Below the pieces are notes generated by a model that made no database searches, had not been told where the DNA came from, and was given only the letters and a program-made list of their open reading frames with translations. Made by a program: the position numbers and the translations under genes. Shown piece after piece: positions 9,952 through 17,299 of a stretch of DNA of 33,548 bases (position 1 is the first letter of the stretch; each line of letters opens with the position of its first letter). Source of the DNA: Rhodospirillales bacterium. Lineage in GTDB: Bacteria; Pseudomonadota; Alphaproteobacteria; Reyranellales; Reyranellaceae. The stretch spans positions 1 through 33,548 of the forward strand of contig CANIRG010000014.1 of NCBI GenBank assembly GCA_947469635.1, written 5' to 3'.

Positions 9952-10692
9952 TTATGCGAGGGGTGAGCCTGTCACCGGCAGCGTCTGGCCGGTGATCCAG
10001 GAGGCCCGGTCCGAGGCCAGGAACAATACCGCATCGGCGATGTCCTCCGGCGTGCCCATGCGGCGCATGGCGATGCGGTCGGCGAAGGTGCGGCGGAACT
10101 CCTCGCTGTAGGAGTTCCACTGCCATTCGTAGTCGGGGCTGGTGGCCATGAAGCCCGGCGCCACCGAATTGACGGTGATGCCGAAGGGGCCCAGCTCCTG
10201 GGCGAGCTGCTTCACCAATCCGACCTGGCCGTGCTTGGCCGAGGCATAGGCCTGGATGCCGGTCAGGCTGGTGGCGAGCCCGGCGCGGCTGGAGATGGTG
10301 ACGATGCGGCCGCTGCCGGCGTTCTTCATCACAGGCGCCACGCCGCGCACGAAGAGGAAGCAGCCCTTGAGGTTCACGTCGACGATGCCGGCGAACTCCT
10401 CGGGCGTCACTTCCTCCAATGGCTTGGGGCGCTGCCCCAGCACCCCGCCGGCCACATAGGCCAGCACGTCGACCCGGCCGCCGGCCTGGGCGACGACCGA
10501 GTCGATGCTCGCCGGATCGGTGACGTCGACGGCGAGCGCCGTCACGCCCTCGACAGCTTCGATCTCGCCGACCAGGCGGTCGCAGGCCAGCACGCGGGCG
10601 CCCTCGGCGGCGAAGGCGCGGGTGATCGCGCGGCCGATGCCGCGGGCGGCGCCGGCCACGATCACGGTCTTGCCTTCGAAGCTGATCAGCAT
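9952..10692 (-). CDS. short-chain dehydrogenase/reductase
   Basis: A 246-residue SDR. It shows AGAARGIGRAI for cofactor binding, DVNLKGCF, catalytic ISSRAG serine and YASAKHG Tyr/Lys, and a family-typical end (SWITGQTLPVTG). ACDRL after beta-2 suggests NAD(H). The usual NNAG is YVAGG, a divergence also seen in some catabolic SDRs. It lies 4 bases after the MFS gene stop and 10 bases before the deacetylase start, so it is the second gene of the operon. It is not closely similar to the SDR at the operon end; the two probably catalyse different steps. Confidence 0.85.
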   Translation of the reverse strand: MLISFEGKTVIVAGAARGIGRAITRAFAAEGARVLACDRLVGEIEAVEGVTALAVDVTDPASIDSVVAQAGGRVDVLAYVAGGVLGQRPKPLEEVTPEEFAGIVDVNLKGCFLFVRGVAPVMKNAGSGRIVTISSRAGLATSLTGIQAYASAKHGQVGLVKQLAQELGPFGITVNSVAPGFMATSPDYEWQWNSYSEEFRRTFADRIAMRRMGTPEDIADAVLFLASDRASWITGQTLPVTGSPLA

Positions 10693-10696
10693 TGGA

Positions 10697-11968
10697 TCAG
10701 GCCAGCTCGTCGAAGGCGGTCTCCTTCAGCGTCCAGATGACCGCCGTCGAGACCACGGCGGCGGCGATCAGGTAGAAGCTGTGCACCGTCGGCGACTGGA
10801 AGCGGTCGATCAGCCACACCGAGATATAGGGCGCGAAGCCGCCGAAGATGGCGACGGCCAGCGCATAGCCCGAGGTCATCCAGGTCGAGCGGCTGCGCGT
10901 CGGGAAGATCTCGGCAATGGCCGCGGGCCCGGCGCCCGAGAACATCGAGATCAGCAGCGCGAACAGGATCTGGATGGCGATCAACGCCGCCACCGGCACG
11001 TTGCCCGAGTTCAGGTAGGAGAACAGCGGATAAGGCACGACGATGAAGGCGGCGCAGCAAGCGAGCAGGAGCGGCTTGCGACCGTAGCGGTCCGACAGAT
11101 GGCCCATCACTGGGATGGCGCACATCAGCACCAGCAGCCCGATCGTGTTCGCCCACAGCGCCGTGGCGGGCGCGAGCTTCATGTACTTCTGCGTCCAGCT
11201 CGGCATGTAGTTCAGCAGGACGTAGAAGCACACGGTCCAGACGATGGTGAAGCCGAAGGCGCGCGCGGCAAGCGCGAAGCCGCTCGGGCCGGCGGGTGGA
11301 GGCGCTGCCTTCTGCGCCGCCACGCGGGCGTAGTGCGGCGTCTCCTCGATGGTGCGGCGCATGTAGATGCCGACGGGCCCCAGCAGGCCGCCGACCAGGA
11401 AGGGCACGCGCCAGCCCCAGTCGTTCATCTGCTCCACCGTCAGCACGGTGTTGAGAAGGGCGGCGAAGCCCGAGCCCAGCAGGAGGCCCGCGACGACGCT
11501 CATCTGCTGGAAGCTGCCGAACAGGCCGCGCCGCCCGCTGGGTGCCCATTCGACGATGAAGGAGGTCGAGCCGCCCCATTCGCCGCCGGCCGAGAAGCCC
11601 TGCATCAGGCGCGCGATCAGCAGCAGCAGAGGGGCCAAGAAGCCGATGGTGGCATGGGTCGGCAGGATGCCGATCATCACCGTGCCGGCGGCCATCAGGA
11701 AGATGGTGAGCAGGAGTGCGGCCTTGCGGCCGTGCGTGTCGCCCATGCGGCCGATGACGATGCCGCCGACCGGCCGCGCCACGAAGCCCAGGCCGAAGGT
11801 GAGGAAGGTCGCGAGCAGCGCCGTGACCTCGTCCTGGCTGGGAAAGAACTTCCTGGCGATGATGGCCGCGACATAGGCGTAGACGGCGAAGTCGTACCAT
11901 TCGAGCACGTTGCCGATGACCGCGGCGGTCACAGCCTTGCGGCTTTGCGCCGAAGCTGGAGCGTCCAT
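10697..11968 (-). CDS. MFS transporter, metabolite:H+ symporter (MHS/ShiA-ProP) type
   Basis: A 423-residue twelve-helix major facilitator. Family-specific signs are the N-terminal VIGNVLEWYDFAVYAY, the loop 2-3 motif GRMGDTHGRKAAL, and RLMQGFSAGGEWGGS, which is diagnostic of the metabolite:H+ symporter group (ShiA, ProP, KgtP, CitA). Members import carboxylates, betaines or shikimate-like acids. The start is supported by GGGAGA upstream. As first gene of the operon with two SDRs and an amidohydrolase-like enzyme, it probably imports the compound those enzymes degrade. A nearby TATAGC element (about 12015) could promote it, and a better promoter lies about 300 bases upstream. Confidence 0.88.
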   Translation of the reverse strand: MDAPASAQSRKAVTAAVIGNVLEWYDFAVYAYVAAIIARKFFPSQDEVTALLATFLTFGLGFVARPVGGIVIGRMGDTHGRKAALLLTIFLMAAGTVMIGILPTHATIGFLAPLLLLIARLMQGFSAGGEWGGSTSFIVEWAPSGRRGLFGSFQQMSVVAGLLLGSGFAALLNTVLTVEQMNDWGWRVPFLVGGLLGPVGIYMRRTIEETPHYARVAAQKAAPPPAGPSGFALAARAFGFTIVWTVCFYVLLNYMPSWTQKYMKLAPATALWANTIGLLVLMCAIPVMGHLSDRYGRKPLLLACCAAFIVVPYPLFSYLNSGNVPVAALIAIQILFALLISMFSGAGPAAIAEIFPTRSRSTWMTSGYALAVAIFGGFAPYISVWLIDRFQSPTVHSFYLIAAAVVSTAVIWTLKETAFDELA

Positions 11969-12039
11969 GAGCGAGATCTCCCGAAACGGCCGCCCCCGCG
12001 GCCATCGGAGAGCGATGCTATAGGCTAATCGCCTTCGCT

Positions 12040-12185
12040 GTCATCCTGAGCGGCAAGAGAGGGACCTTTGCGCTCCTGTCTCTCCGTCATCCCGAGCGAA
12101 GCCGCCCGTAGGGCGGCGTAGTCGAGGGACCTCCTCACCTCGGCAGAACCCTATGAAAAGGTCCCTCCACTTCGGTCGGGATGAC
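12040..12185. repeat. palindromic intergenic repeat, three copies
   Basis: Three copies of a short element of the type GTCATCC(C/T)GAGCG...GAGGGACCT. Two are direct (12040-12067 and 12086-12132) and one is inverted (12159-12185, ending in GGGATGAC). The inverted pair can fold into a cruciform or RNA hairpin. Elements of this style are dispersed between genes in many alphaproteobacteria. Here the cluster sits between a distal promoter and the MFS gene, so it would be in the mRNA leader. Confidence 0.7.
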
Positions 12186-12270
12186 GAGCTTTCGCCGTCA
12201 AGGTCTTCCGCACTACCGGAAATACCGGAAAGTCGCCGCAGCGATATGGCTCGTCGCCGCGCGCATCCGA

Positions 12271-12323
12271 CGATATTGCGATAAAGGATAGAATAAGTCA
12301 ATATATATTGCGATAGACGCAAT
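12271..12323 (-). promoter_or_regulatory. regulated distal promoter for the MFS operon
   Basis: On the minus strand TTGACT (12296-12301) is followed after 17 bases by CAATAT (12273-12278), a good -35 with a weak -10. The 11-mer ATATTGCGATA appears at 12273-12283, covering the -10, and at 12305-12315, just upstream of the -35. The second copy continues into TTGCG-ATAGA-CGCAA (12308-12322). The two copies are 32 bases apart, three helical turns. The leader to the MFS start at 11968 would be about 300 bases. With the repeat cluster, this accounts for most of the 370-base gap 11969-12338. Confidence 0.5.
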
Positions 12324-12338
12324 GTCACAGACATCCGC

Positions 12339-13763
12339 TCAGACCCGCACGACCTTGCCGGGGTTCATGATGTTCTGCGGGTCGAGGGCGCGCTTGAGGG
12401 TGCGCATGGTGTCGAGCTCGATCCGGGTGCGGTAATGGGCGAGCTCGTCGACCTTGAGCCGGCCGATGCCGTGCTCGGCCGAGATCGAGCCGCCGTAGCC
12501 CACGACCAGATCGTAGACCGCGCCGCTGATCGCCTCGTGGTGCGCCATGAACCTGGCCTTGTCCCAGCCCGCCGGCGCCATGCAGTTGAAGTGCAGATTG
12601 CCGTCGCCGACGTGGCCGAAGGGCACGGGCCGGCAACCGGGCAGGGCCCTGTTCATGGCGGCCAGCCCTTCCGTCATGAAGGCGGGGATCTTGCTCACCG
12701 ACACCGAGATGTCGTGCTTGATCGAGGGACCCTCGCGCTTCTGCGACTCGGTATGGTTTTCCCGCAGCGCCCAGAAGGCGCGCGCCTGGGTCTCGTTCTG
12801 GGCGATGGCGGCGTCGAGCACGAGGTCCTTCTCCATCGCCTCGCCGAGATAGGCTTCCATCTTTTCCCGCAAGCCATCCTGGCCTTCGCGGCGCGCTCGG
12901 GTCGAGGACCATTCGAGCAGCACGTACCAGTCATGACGCTCGGCCAGCGGATCGACCGCGCCGGTGATGTGCTTCAGCACGAAATCGACACCCTGGCGGC
13001 TCATCAGCTCGCAGGAGGTGACATTGTCCTCGCTGGCGGAATTGGCGCCGCTCAGCAGCTCGACGGCGGCTTCCGGCGACGGCACGGCGATCCACGAGGT
13101 CGCCACGTCCTTGGGCTTGGGCCAGAGCTTCAGCACCGCCTTGGTGATGATGCCGAGCGTGCCCTCGGCGCCGAGATAGAGGTCGCGCAGGTCGTAGCCT
13201 GTGTTGTCCTTCTTGAGCGCGCGCAGGCCGTTCCAGATCTCGCCCTGGGGTGTCACCACCTCCAGCCCCATCACGAGCTGGCGTGCGTTGCCGTAGTGCA
13301 GCACCTGCACGCCGCCGGCATTGGTCGAGAGATTGCCGCCGATGGTGCAGCTTCCCTCGGCGGCGAGCGACAGCGGGAACAGCCGGTCGTGCTGCGCCGC
13401 CGTCTCCTGGATGGTCTTCAGGATCACGCCGGCCTCGACTGTCATCGAATAGCCGATGACGTCGATATCGAGGACGCGGTTCATGCGATTGAGCGACAGC
13501 ACGATCTCGCGTCCGGCCTCGTGCGGCGTGCCGCCGCCCACCATGCCGGTGTTGCCGCCTTGCGGCACGATCGCGACCTTCTCGGCGGCGCAGAGCTTCA
13601 CCACGGCGGCGACCTCTTCCGTCGCCGCCGGCCGCACCACGGCCAGCGCCGTGCCGAGATAGTTGTCGCGCCAGTCGGTGAGGTAGGGATGCTTGCCCTG
13701 GTCGTCGACGATCAATCCCTTGTCGCCGACGATGGTGCGCAGTTTCTCGACGAACGAACTCAT
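12339..13763 (-). CDS. FAD-linked D-2-hydroxyacid dehydrogenase (D-2-hydroxyglutarate/D-lactate dehydrogenase family)
   Basis: A 474-residue flavoprotein of the GlcD/D2HGDH group. The N-terminal FAD-binding (PCMH/VAO) domain shows PQGGNTGMVGG, EGSCTIGGNLSTNAGG and DNTGYDLRDLYLGAEGTLGI. The C-terminal substrate domain shows the metal-binding FGHVGDGNLHFN and the end signature SISAEHGIG...NIMNPGKV. It oxidises a D-2-hydroxyacid, D-2-hydroxyglutarate or D-lactate being the best guesses, to the 2-oxoacid and passes electrons to ETF or quinone. The ATG is preceded by AGGA. It is a close paralogue of the next upstream gene, separated by a 205-base repeat-rich gap. Confidence 0.9.
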   Translation of the reverse strand: MSSFVEKLRTIVGDKGLIVDDQGKHPYLTDWRDNYLGTALAVVRPAATEEVAAVVKLCAAEKVAIVPQGGNTGMVGGGTPHEAGREIVLSLNRMNRVLDIDVIGYSMTVEAGVILKTIQETAAQHDRLFPLSLAAEGSCTIGGNLSTNAGGVQVLHYGNARQLVMGLEVVTPQGEIWNGLRALKKDNTGYDLRDLYLGAEGTLGIITKAVLKLWPKPKDVATSWIAVPSPEAAVELLSGANSASEDNVTSCELMSRQGVDFVLKHITGAVDPLAERHDWYVLLEWSSTRARREGQDGLREKMEAYLGEAMEKDLVLDAAIAQNETQARAFWALRENHTESQKREGPSIKHDISVSVSKIPAFMTEGLAAMNRALPGCRPVPFGHVGDGNLHFNCMAPAGWDKARFMAHHEAISGAVYDLVVGYGGSISAEHGIGRLKVDELAHYRTRIELDTMRTLKRALDPQNIMNPGKVVRV

Positions 13764-13800
13764 TGGCGATCCTGATCCGGCGTAATATCCGTCTCGCTCG

Positions 13801-13960
13801 GAACTTCTCCCCTTCGCCGAGTCCGCGAAGGGGAGGTGTCGGCGTCATAGGCCGACGGAGGGGCCATGAGCGCCAAATGGCGCCCCTGACCCCTCCGCCC
13901 TCGCAAGACGAGGGCACCTCCCCCGATGACGAGGGAGGAAAGCGGCAGGGAGAGAATACT
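13801..13960. repeat. mosaic of short palindromic repeats between the two FAD oxidase genes
   Basis: A run of hairpin-forming units: CCCCTTCGC/GCGAAGGGG (13809-13833), GTCGGC/GCCGAC (13838-13856), GCGCC/GGCGC around 13870-13883, and CCCTCG/CGAGGG (13898-13914). A GAGGGAGG tail follows. The block resembles dispersed intergenic palindromic elements and differs from the repeats at 12.1 and 23.5 kb. It fills nearly all of the gap 13764-13968. Its hairpins could attenuate transcription from the first oxidase gene into the second. Confidence 0.6.
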
Positions 13961-13968
13961 ATTCGCGC

Positions 13969-15441
13969 TCATGACAGGCGCAGCACCTTGCCCGGGTTCA
14001 TGATGTTCTTGGGATCGAGCGCCCGCTTGATGGTGCGCATCGTGTCGAGCTCGATCCGCGAGCGGTAATGCGCGAGCTCGTCCAGCTTGTCGATGCCGAT
14101 GCCGTGCTCGGCCGAGATCGAGCCCGCCATCGACGTCACCAGGTCGTTCACGGCCCGCGTGATGGCGGGCGAGTATTGGCTCAGTGTCTTTCGATCCATG
14201 CCCTTCGGTCCCATGAAGGAGAAGTGCACGTTGCCGTCGCCGATATGGCCGAGCGGGTAGGGGCGGATGCTGGGCAGGATGTCGAGGCTGGCCTTCAACC
14301 CCTTCTCGATGAATTCCGGCACCTTCGAAACCGATACCGAGATGTCGTAGCTGAGGCCCGGACCCTCGGCGCGCGAGGCGGGGGCGACGGATTCGCGGAT
14401 GATCCACATGTTGCGCGCCTGCGCCTCGCTCTGTGCGATCACGGCGTCGAGCACGCGGCCGGCCTCCATCTGGTCGGCGAGGAACTGCTCCATCTTCTCC
14501 GACATGCCCTCGGCGCCCTCGGCCTTGGGTCGCGACGAGGTCCATTCGAGCAGCAGGAACCACGGCGTGTCGGCCTTGAGCGGGTCCTGCGTGCCGGGGA
14601 TGTGGCGCAGCACCATGTCGGTGCAGGTGCGGCTCATCAGCTCGCAGGAGCCGACATTGTCCTCGGAGGCGGCATGCGCCTCGGACAGGATCTCGATGGC
14701 GGCCTGCGGATCGCGGATGGCGATCCACGCCGTCGCCACGTCCTTCGGCGCCGGCCAGAGCTTCAACACCGCCTTGGTGATGATGCCGAGCGTGCCTTCG
14801 GCGCCCATGAACAGGTGCTTGAGGTCGTAGCCGGTATTGTCCTTCTTGAGCGAGCGCAGGCCGTTCCAGATGTCGCCGTTGGGCAGCACCACCTCGAGGC
14901 CCATCACCAGGTTGCGCGCGTTGCCGTAGCGCAGCACCTGCACGCCGCCGGCATTGGTGGAGAGGTTGCCGCCGATCATGCAGGAGCCCTGCGCGCCCAG
15001 GAACAGCGGGAAGAAGCGGTCGTGGCTCGCCGCCGTCTCCTGCAGCGTCTGCAGCACGCAGCCCGATTCGACGGTCATCGAATAGCCGACGGGATCGACC
15101 TCGATCACCTTGTTCATGCGGCCCACGGACAGGACGATGCCGGAATGCGTCGGCCACGGCGTGGCGCCGCCCATCAGGCCGGTGTTGCCCGCCTGCGGGA
15201 CGATGGCGATGCCGTTGTCGTGGCAGAGCTTGACGACCTTGGAGACTTCCTCGGTGGTGCCTGGCCGCACAACGACGGTCGCGGTGCCGACGTGGGTTCC
15301 GCGCCAATCGGTGACGAAAGGCTGCTTGCCCTGGTCGTCGGTGATCAGCCCCTTGTCGCCGACGATGGCGCGCAGGCCATCCATCACGGCTGGCGTGACG
15401 GGCGTGGTCGGGATGTTCGGGACAATCGTGATGTCGGGCAT
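13969..15441 (-). CDS. FAD-linked D-2-hydroxyacid dehydrogenase, paralogue of the adjacent gene
   Basis: A 490-residue enzyme with the same domain order and motifs as its neighbour: PQAGNTGLMGGATP, GSCMIGGNLSTNAGG, NTGYDLKHLFMGAEGTLGI, LGHIGDGNVHFSFMG and SISAEHGIG. By eye well over half of aligned residues are identical, so a tandem duplication is likely. The substrate domains differ more than the FAD domains, for example MAPAGWDKA versus MGPKGMDRK, which hints at divergence in substrate. The start has GAGGAAAC directly upstream. It lies 21 bases after sua5, and a GCTAGTCT element overlapping the sua5 stop may give it its own promoter. Confidence 0.9.
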   Translation of the reverse strand: MPDITIVPNIPTTPVTPAVMDGLRAIVGDKGLITDDQGKQPFVTDWRGTHVGTATVVVRPGTTEEVSKVVKLCHDNGIAIVPQAGNTGLMGGATPWPTHSGIVLSVGRMNKVIEVDPVGYSMTVESGCVLQTLQETAASHDRFFPLFLGAQGSCMIGGNLSTNAGGVQVLRYGNARNLVMGLEVVLPNGDIWNGLRSLKKDNTGYDLKHLFMGAEGTLGIITKAVLKLWPAPKDVATAWIAIRDPQAAIEILSEAHAASEDNVGSCELMSRTCTDMVLRHIPGTQDPLKADTPWFLLLEWTSSRPKAEGAEGMSEKMEQFLADQMEAGRVLDAVIAQSEAQARNMWIIRESVAPASRAEGPGLSYDISVSVSKVPEFIEKGLKASLDILPSIRPYPLGHIGDGNVHFSFMGPKGMDRKTLSQYSPAITRAVNDLVTSMAGSISAEHGIGIDKLDELAHYRSRIELDTMRTIKRALDPKNIMNPGKVLRLS

Positions 15442-15462
15442 GTTTCCTCGCTTTTGCGAAGA

Positions 15463-16404
15463 CTAGCGCTGCGGGCCTTTGTCGTCACTCGCTGCCGCGC
15501 GCCGCAGCCGGTCGTTGATCGCAAGCCCCAATCCCGTTTGGGGGATGGGCATGACGGCGATCCGGGTGATTCCGGGGCTGTCCAAGGCCCGCAGATGGGC
15601 AAACAGATTAGCGGCTGCCTCGGCCAGGTCGCCCGTCGGGCTGAGGTTGAGTGTGGCCGTGGGCGCGTTTGGCCCGAAGCCCAGCAGTGCTTCCCCGGCC
15701 TCGGCGGCGATTGCTTCCAGCCGCACTGGCCGTGACGGCGCATAATGGCTGGCGAGCTGGCCGGGGGATTTGTGCGCGGCGTCGCCGCTTGGAATGGCGT
15801 TCGACAGCGCGACAGGGCCAATGACGGCCTCGATCTCCTCGCGCGTCGCGCCGCCCGGCCGCAGCAGCGTCGGTGTCGCGGTGGTGAGATCGAGCACCGT
15901 CGATTCGAGGCCGACCGCGCAGGGGCCGCCGTCGAGGATCAGCTTCACGCGATCGCCAAGCGACTGAGCGACATGCTCGGCGAGGGTCGGGCTGACGGCG
16001 CCACTGCGGTTGGCGGAGGGGGCGGCGATGGGGCGACCCGAGGCATGGATCAAGGCTTGCGCCATCGGATGCGCGGGAGCGCGGATTGCCACCGTATCGA
16101 GGCCGGCTGTGGCCAGCAGCGCAATCGGCGAGTTCATGCCGCGCGGCAGGACGAGCGTCAGCGGGCCGGGCCAGAAGCTGGCGGCGAGCTTCTCCGCCGT
16201 GTCGTTCCATCGCACGAAGCGCCGCGCTTCGGCGGCATCGAGCACATGGGAGATCAGCGGATTGAAATGCGGTCGGCCCTTGGCCTCGAAGATCTTTGCA
16301 ACGGCGCGCTCGTTGGTCGCGTCGGCGCCGAGGCCGTAGACGGTCTCCGTGGGGAAGGCGACGAGCTCGCCGTCGCGGATCAGCCGCGCAGCCTCGGAAA
16401 TCAT
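15463..16404 (-). CDS. L-threonylcarbamoyladenylate synthase, Sua5 type
   Basis: A 313-residue protein that makes threonylcarbamoyl-AMP from threonine, bicarbonate and ATP for the t6A37 modification of ANN-decoding tRNAs. The YrdC domain (about residues 5-190) has the substrate-binding KIFEAKGRPHFNPL and WPGPLTLVL motifs. The C-terminal Sua5 domain follows a linker (SPGQLASHYAPSRPV), so this is the two-domain form, not the short TsaC. The start MISEAARLIRDGELVAFPTET matches family N-termini. A second in-frame ATG 12 codons upstream lies in the loop of a 25-bp inverted repeat. It sits downstream of cysQ and upstream of two FAD oxidases. Confidence 0.92.
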   Translation of the reverse strand: MISEAARLIRDGELVAFPTETVYGLGADATNERAVAKIFEAKGRPHFNPLISHVLDAAEARRFVRWNDTAEKLAASFWPGPLTLVLPRGMNSPIALLATAGLDTVAIRAPAHPMAQALIHASGRPIAAPSANRSGAVSPTLAEHVAQSLGDRVKLILDGGPCAVGLESTVLDLTTATPTLLRPGGATREEIEAVIGPVALSNAIPSGDAAHKSPGQLASHYAPSRPVRLEAIAAEAGEALLGFGPNAPTATLNLSPTGDLAEAAANLFAHLRALDSPGITRIAVMPIPQTGLGLAINDRLRRAAASDDKGPQR

Positions 16405-16405
16405 C

Positions 16406-16465
16406 GGACCGCGGGCCTCCAGACCCGCTCGGAAGAGCATGAGCGGGCCTGGAGGCCCGTGGTCC
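16406..16465. repeat. 25-bp inverted repeat abutting the sua5 start codon
   Basis: Arms 16406-16430 and 16441-16465 match at 23 of 25 positions; one mismatch is a G-U wobble in RNA. The loop is 10 bases (16431-16440). The element lies between the cysQ stop (16475) and the sua5 ATG (16404), with a single base between hairpin and ATG. No separate ribosome binding site fits in the gap. It looks like a dispersed palindromic element that inserted at the gene start and may now control sua5 translation or end cysQ transcripts. Confidence 0.75.
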
Positions 16466-16474
16466 ACTGAAAGA

Positions 16475-17269
16475 TCAACGCGCCGCCTTGGTGCGGGCGA
16501 TGAAGTGCGGGTTGCCGAAGCCGCGCTTGCCATAGGCGAGGGGCTTGCCGTCGGTGGTGACCACCTCGCCGCCCGCGGCTTCGAGCACGCCCTGACCCGC
16601 TGCCGTGTCCCATTCGTTGGTCGGGCCGAAGCGCGGATAGATGTCGCCCTTGCCCTCGGCGATCAGGCAGAACTTCAGCGACGAGCCCGCCTGCTTGCGC
16701 TCGGCGACGGTGAGGCCGTTGTTGCGGAACCAGATGTCGAGGTCGGAGTAGATCGCCGTCGAGCGGCTGGCGAAGGCCGTCAGGCCGGCGGCGGGCGCCT
16801 CGCGCGTCGCGATCGCGGTGAAGGCGCCGCCGTGCTCGCTCTTGTCGGCGCCCAGCCCCGCCGCGCCGCGCCACAGAGTATCGGTCACCGGCGCCAGCAC
16901 GATGCCCAGCACCGATCGCGTCCGGTCGATCAAGGCGATGTTCACGGTGAACTCGCCGTTTTTCTTGATGAATTCCTTGGTGCCGTCGAGCGGGTCGACC
17001 AGCCAGAAAGGTCCGTCGTCGAGGGGCGACACGCGACCAGCCGCCATTTCCTCCTCGGCGATCACGGGCCGGCCGGGCGTGAGGGCGCGCAGGCCGGCGA
17101 CAATGATCGCTTCGGCCGCGTTGTCGGCGTCGGTGACGGGGCTCTTGTCGGCCTTGTTCCGCACCCCGTGGTCGCCGGCATAGATGCGCATGATCTCGCG
17201 CGCGGCATCGCGGGCGAAGCCGGTGCAGGCGTCGCGGAGCATCTTCAGATCGGGGAGAGTCGTGGACAT
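16475..17269 (-). CDS. cysQ: 3'(2'),5'-bisphosphate nucleotidase CysQ
   Basis: A 264-residue metal-dependent phosphatase of the inositol monophosphatase superfamily. It hydrolyses 3'-phosphoadenosine 5'-phosphate to AMP and so recycles the by-product of sulfate assimilation and sulfotransfer. Visible motifs are SPVTDADNAAE, AEEE (71-74), the metal-binding WLVDPLDGTKEFIKKNGEF (89-107) and EWDTAAGQ. The DGTKEFI version is diagnostic for CysQ within the superfamily. The start at 17269 was preferred because a TATAAG -10 element lies just upstream and no Shine-Dalgarno site is present, consistent with a leaderless or very short leader. A frame 8 codons longer would include that promoter. No other sulfur-assimilation genes are adjacent. 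Confidence 0.9.
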   Translation of the reverse strand: MSTTLPDLKMLRDACTGFARDAAREIMRIYAGDHGVRNKADKSPVTDADNAAEAIIVAGLRALTPGRPVIAEEEMAAGRVSPLDDGPFWLVDPLDGTKEFIKKNGEFTVNIALIDRTRSVLGIVLAPVTDTLWRGAAGLGADKSEHGGAFTAIATREAPAAGLTAFASRSTAIYSDLDIWFRNNGLTVAERKQAGSSLKFCLIAEGKGDIYPRFGPTNEWDTAAGQGVLEAAGGEVVTTDGKPLAYGKRGFGNPHFIARTKAAR

Positions 17270-17281
17270 GAGGGCGGCGAC

Positions 17282-17290
17282 CTTATAGCC
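17282..17290. promoter_or_regulatory. overlapping bidirectional -10 element for cysQ and the nucleosidase gene
   Basis: CTTATAGCC reads as TATAGC on the plus strand (17284-17289) and as GGCTATAAG on the minus strand. The plus ATG is at 17300 and the minus ATG at 17269. Both predicted start sites fall within a few bases of the start codons, and neither gene has a Shine-Dalgarno sequence. The whole intergenic region is 30 bases. Confidence 0.45.
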
Positions 17291-17299
17291 CATTCAGCC

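Noticed and set aside
10505-12028. Long plus-strand open frame opposite the MFS gene
   Set aside because: Composition is low-complexity Arg/Ala/Gln/His-rich, as expected from the antisense of a GC-rich gene. The minus strand encodes a clear transporter.
12435-15735. Two long plus-strand open frames opposite the FAD oxidases and Sua5
   Set aside because: Their His/Asp/Val-rich translations are antisense shadows; the minus-strand genes have full family motifs.
16349-17299. Plus-strand extension of the nucleosidase frame upstream of 17300
   Set aside because: It overlaps cysQ in antisense and has no family similarity. The Mtn-like N-terminus begins exactly at 17300.
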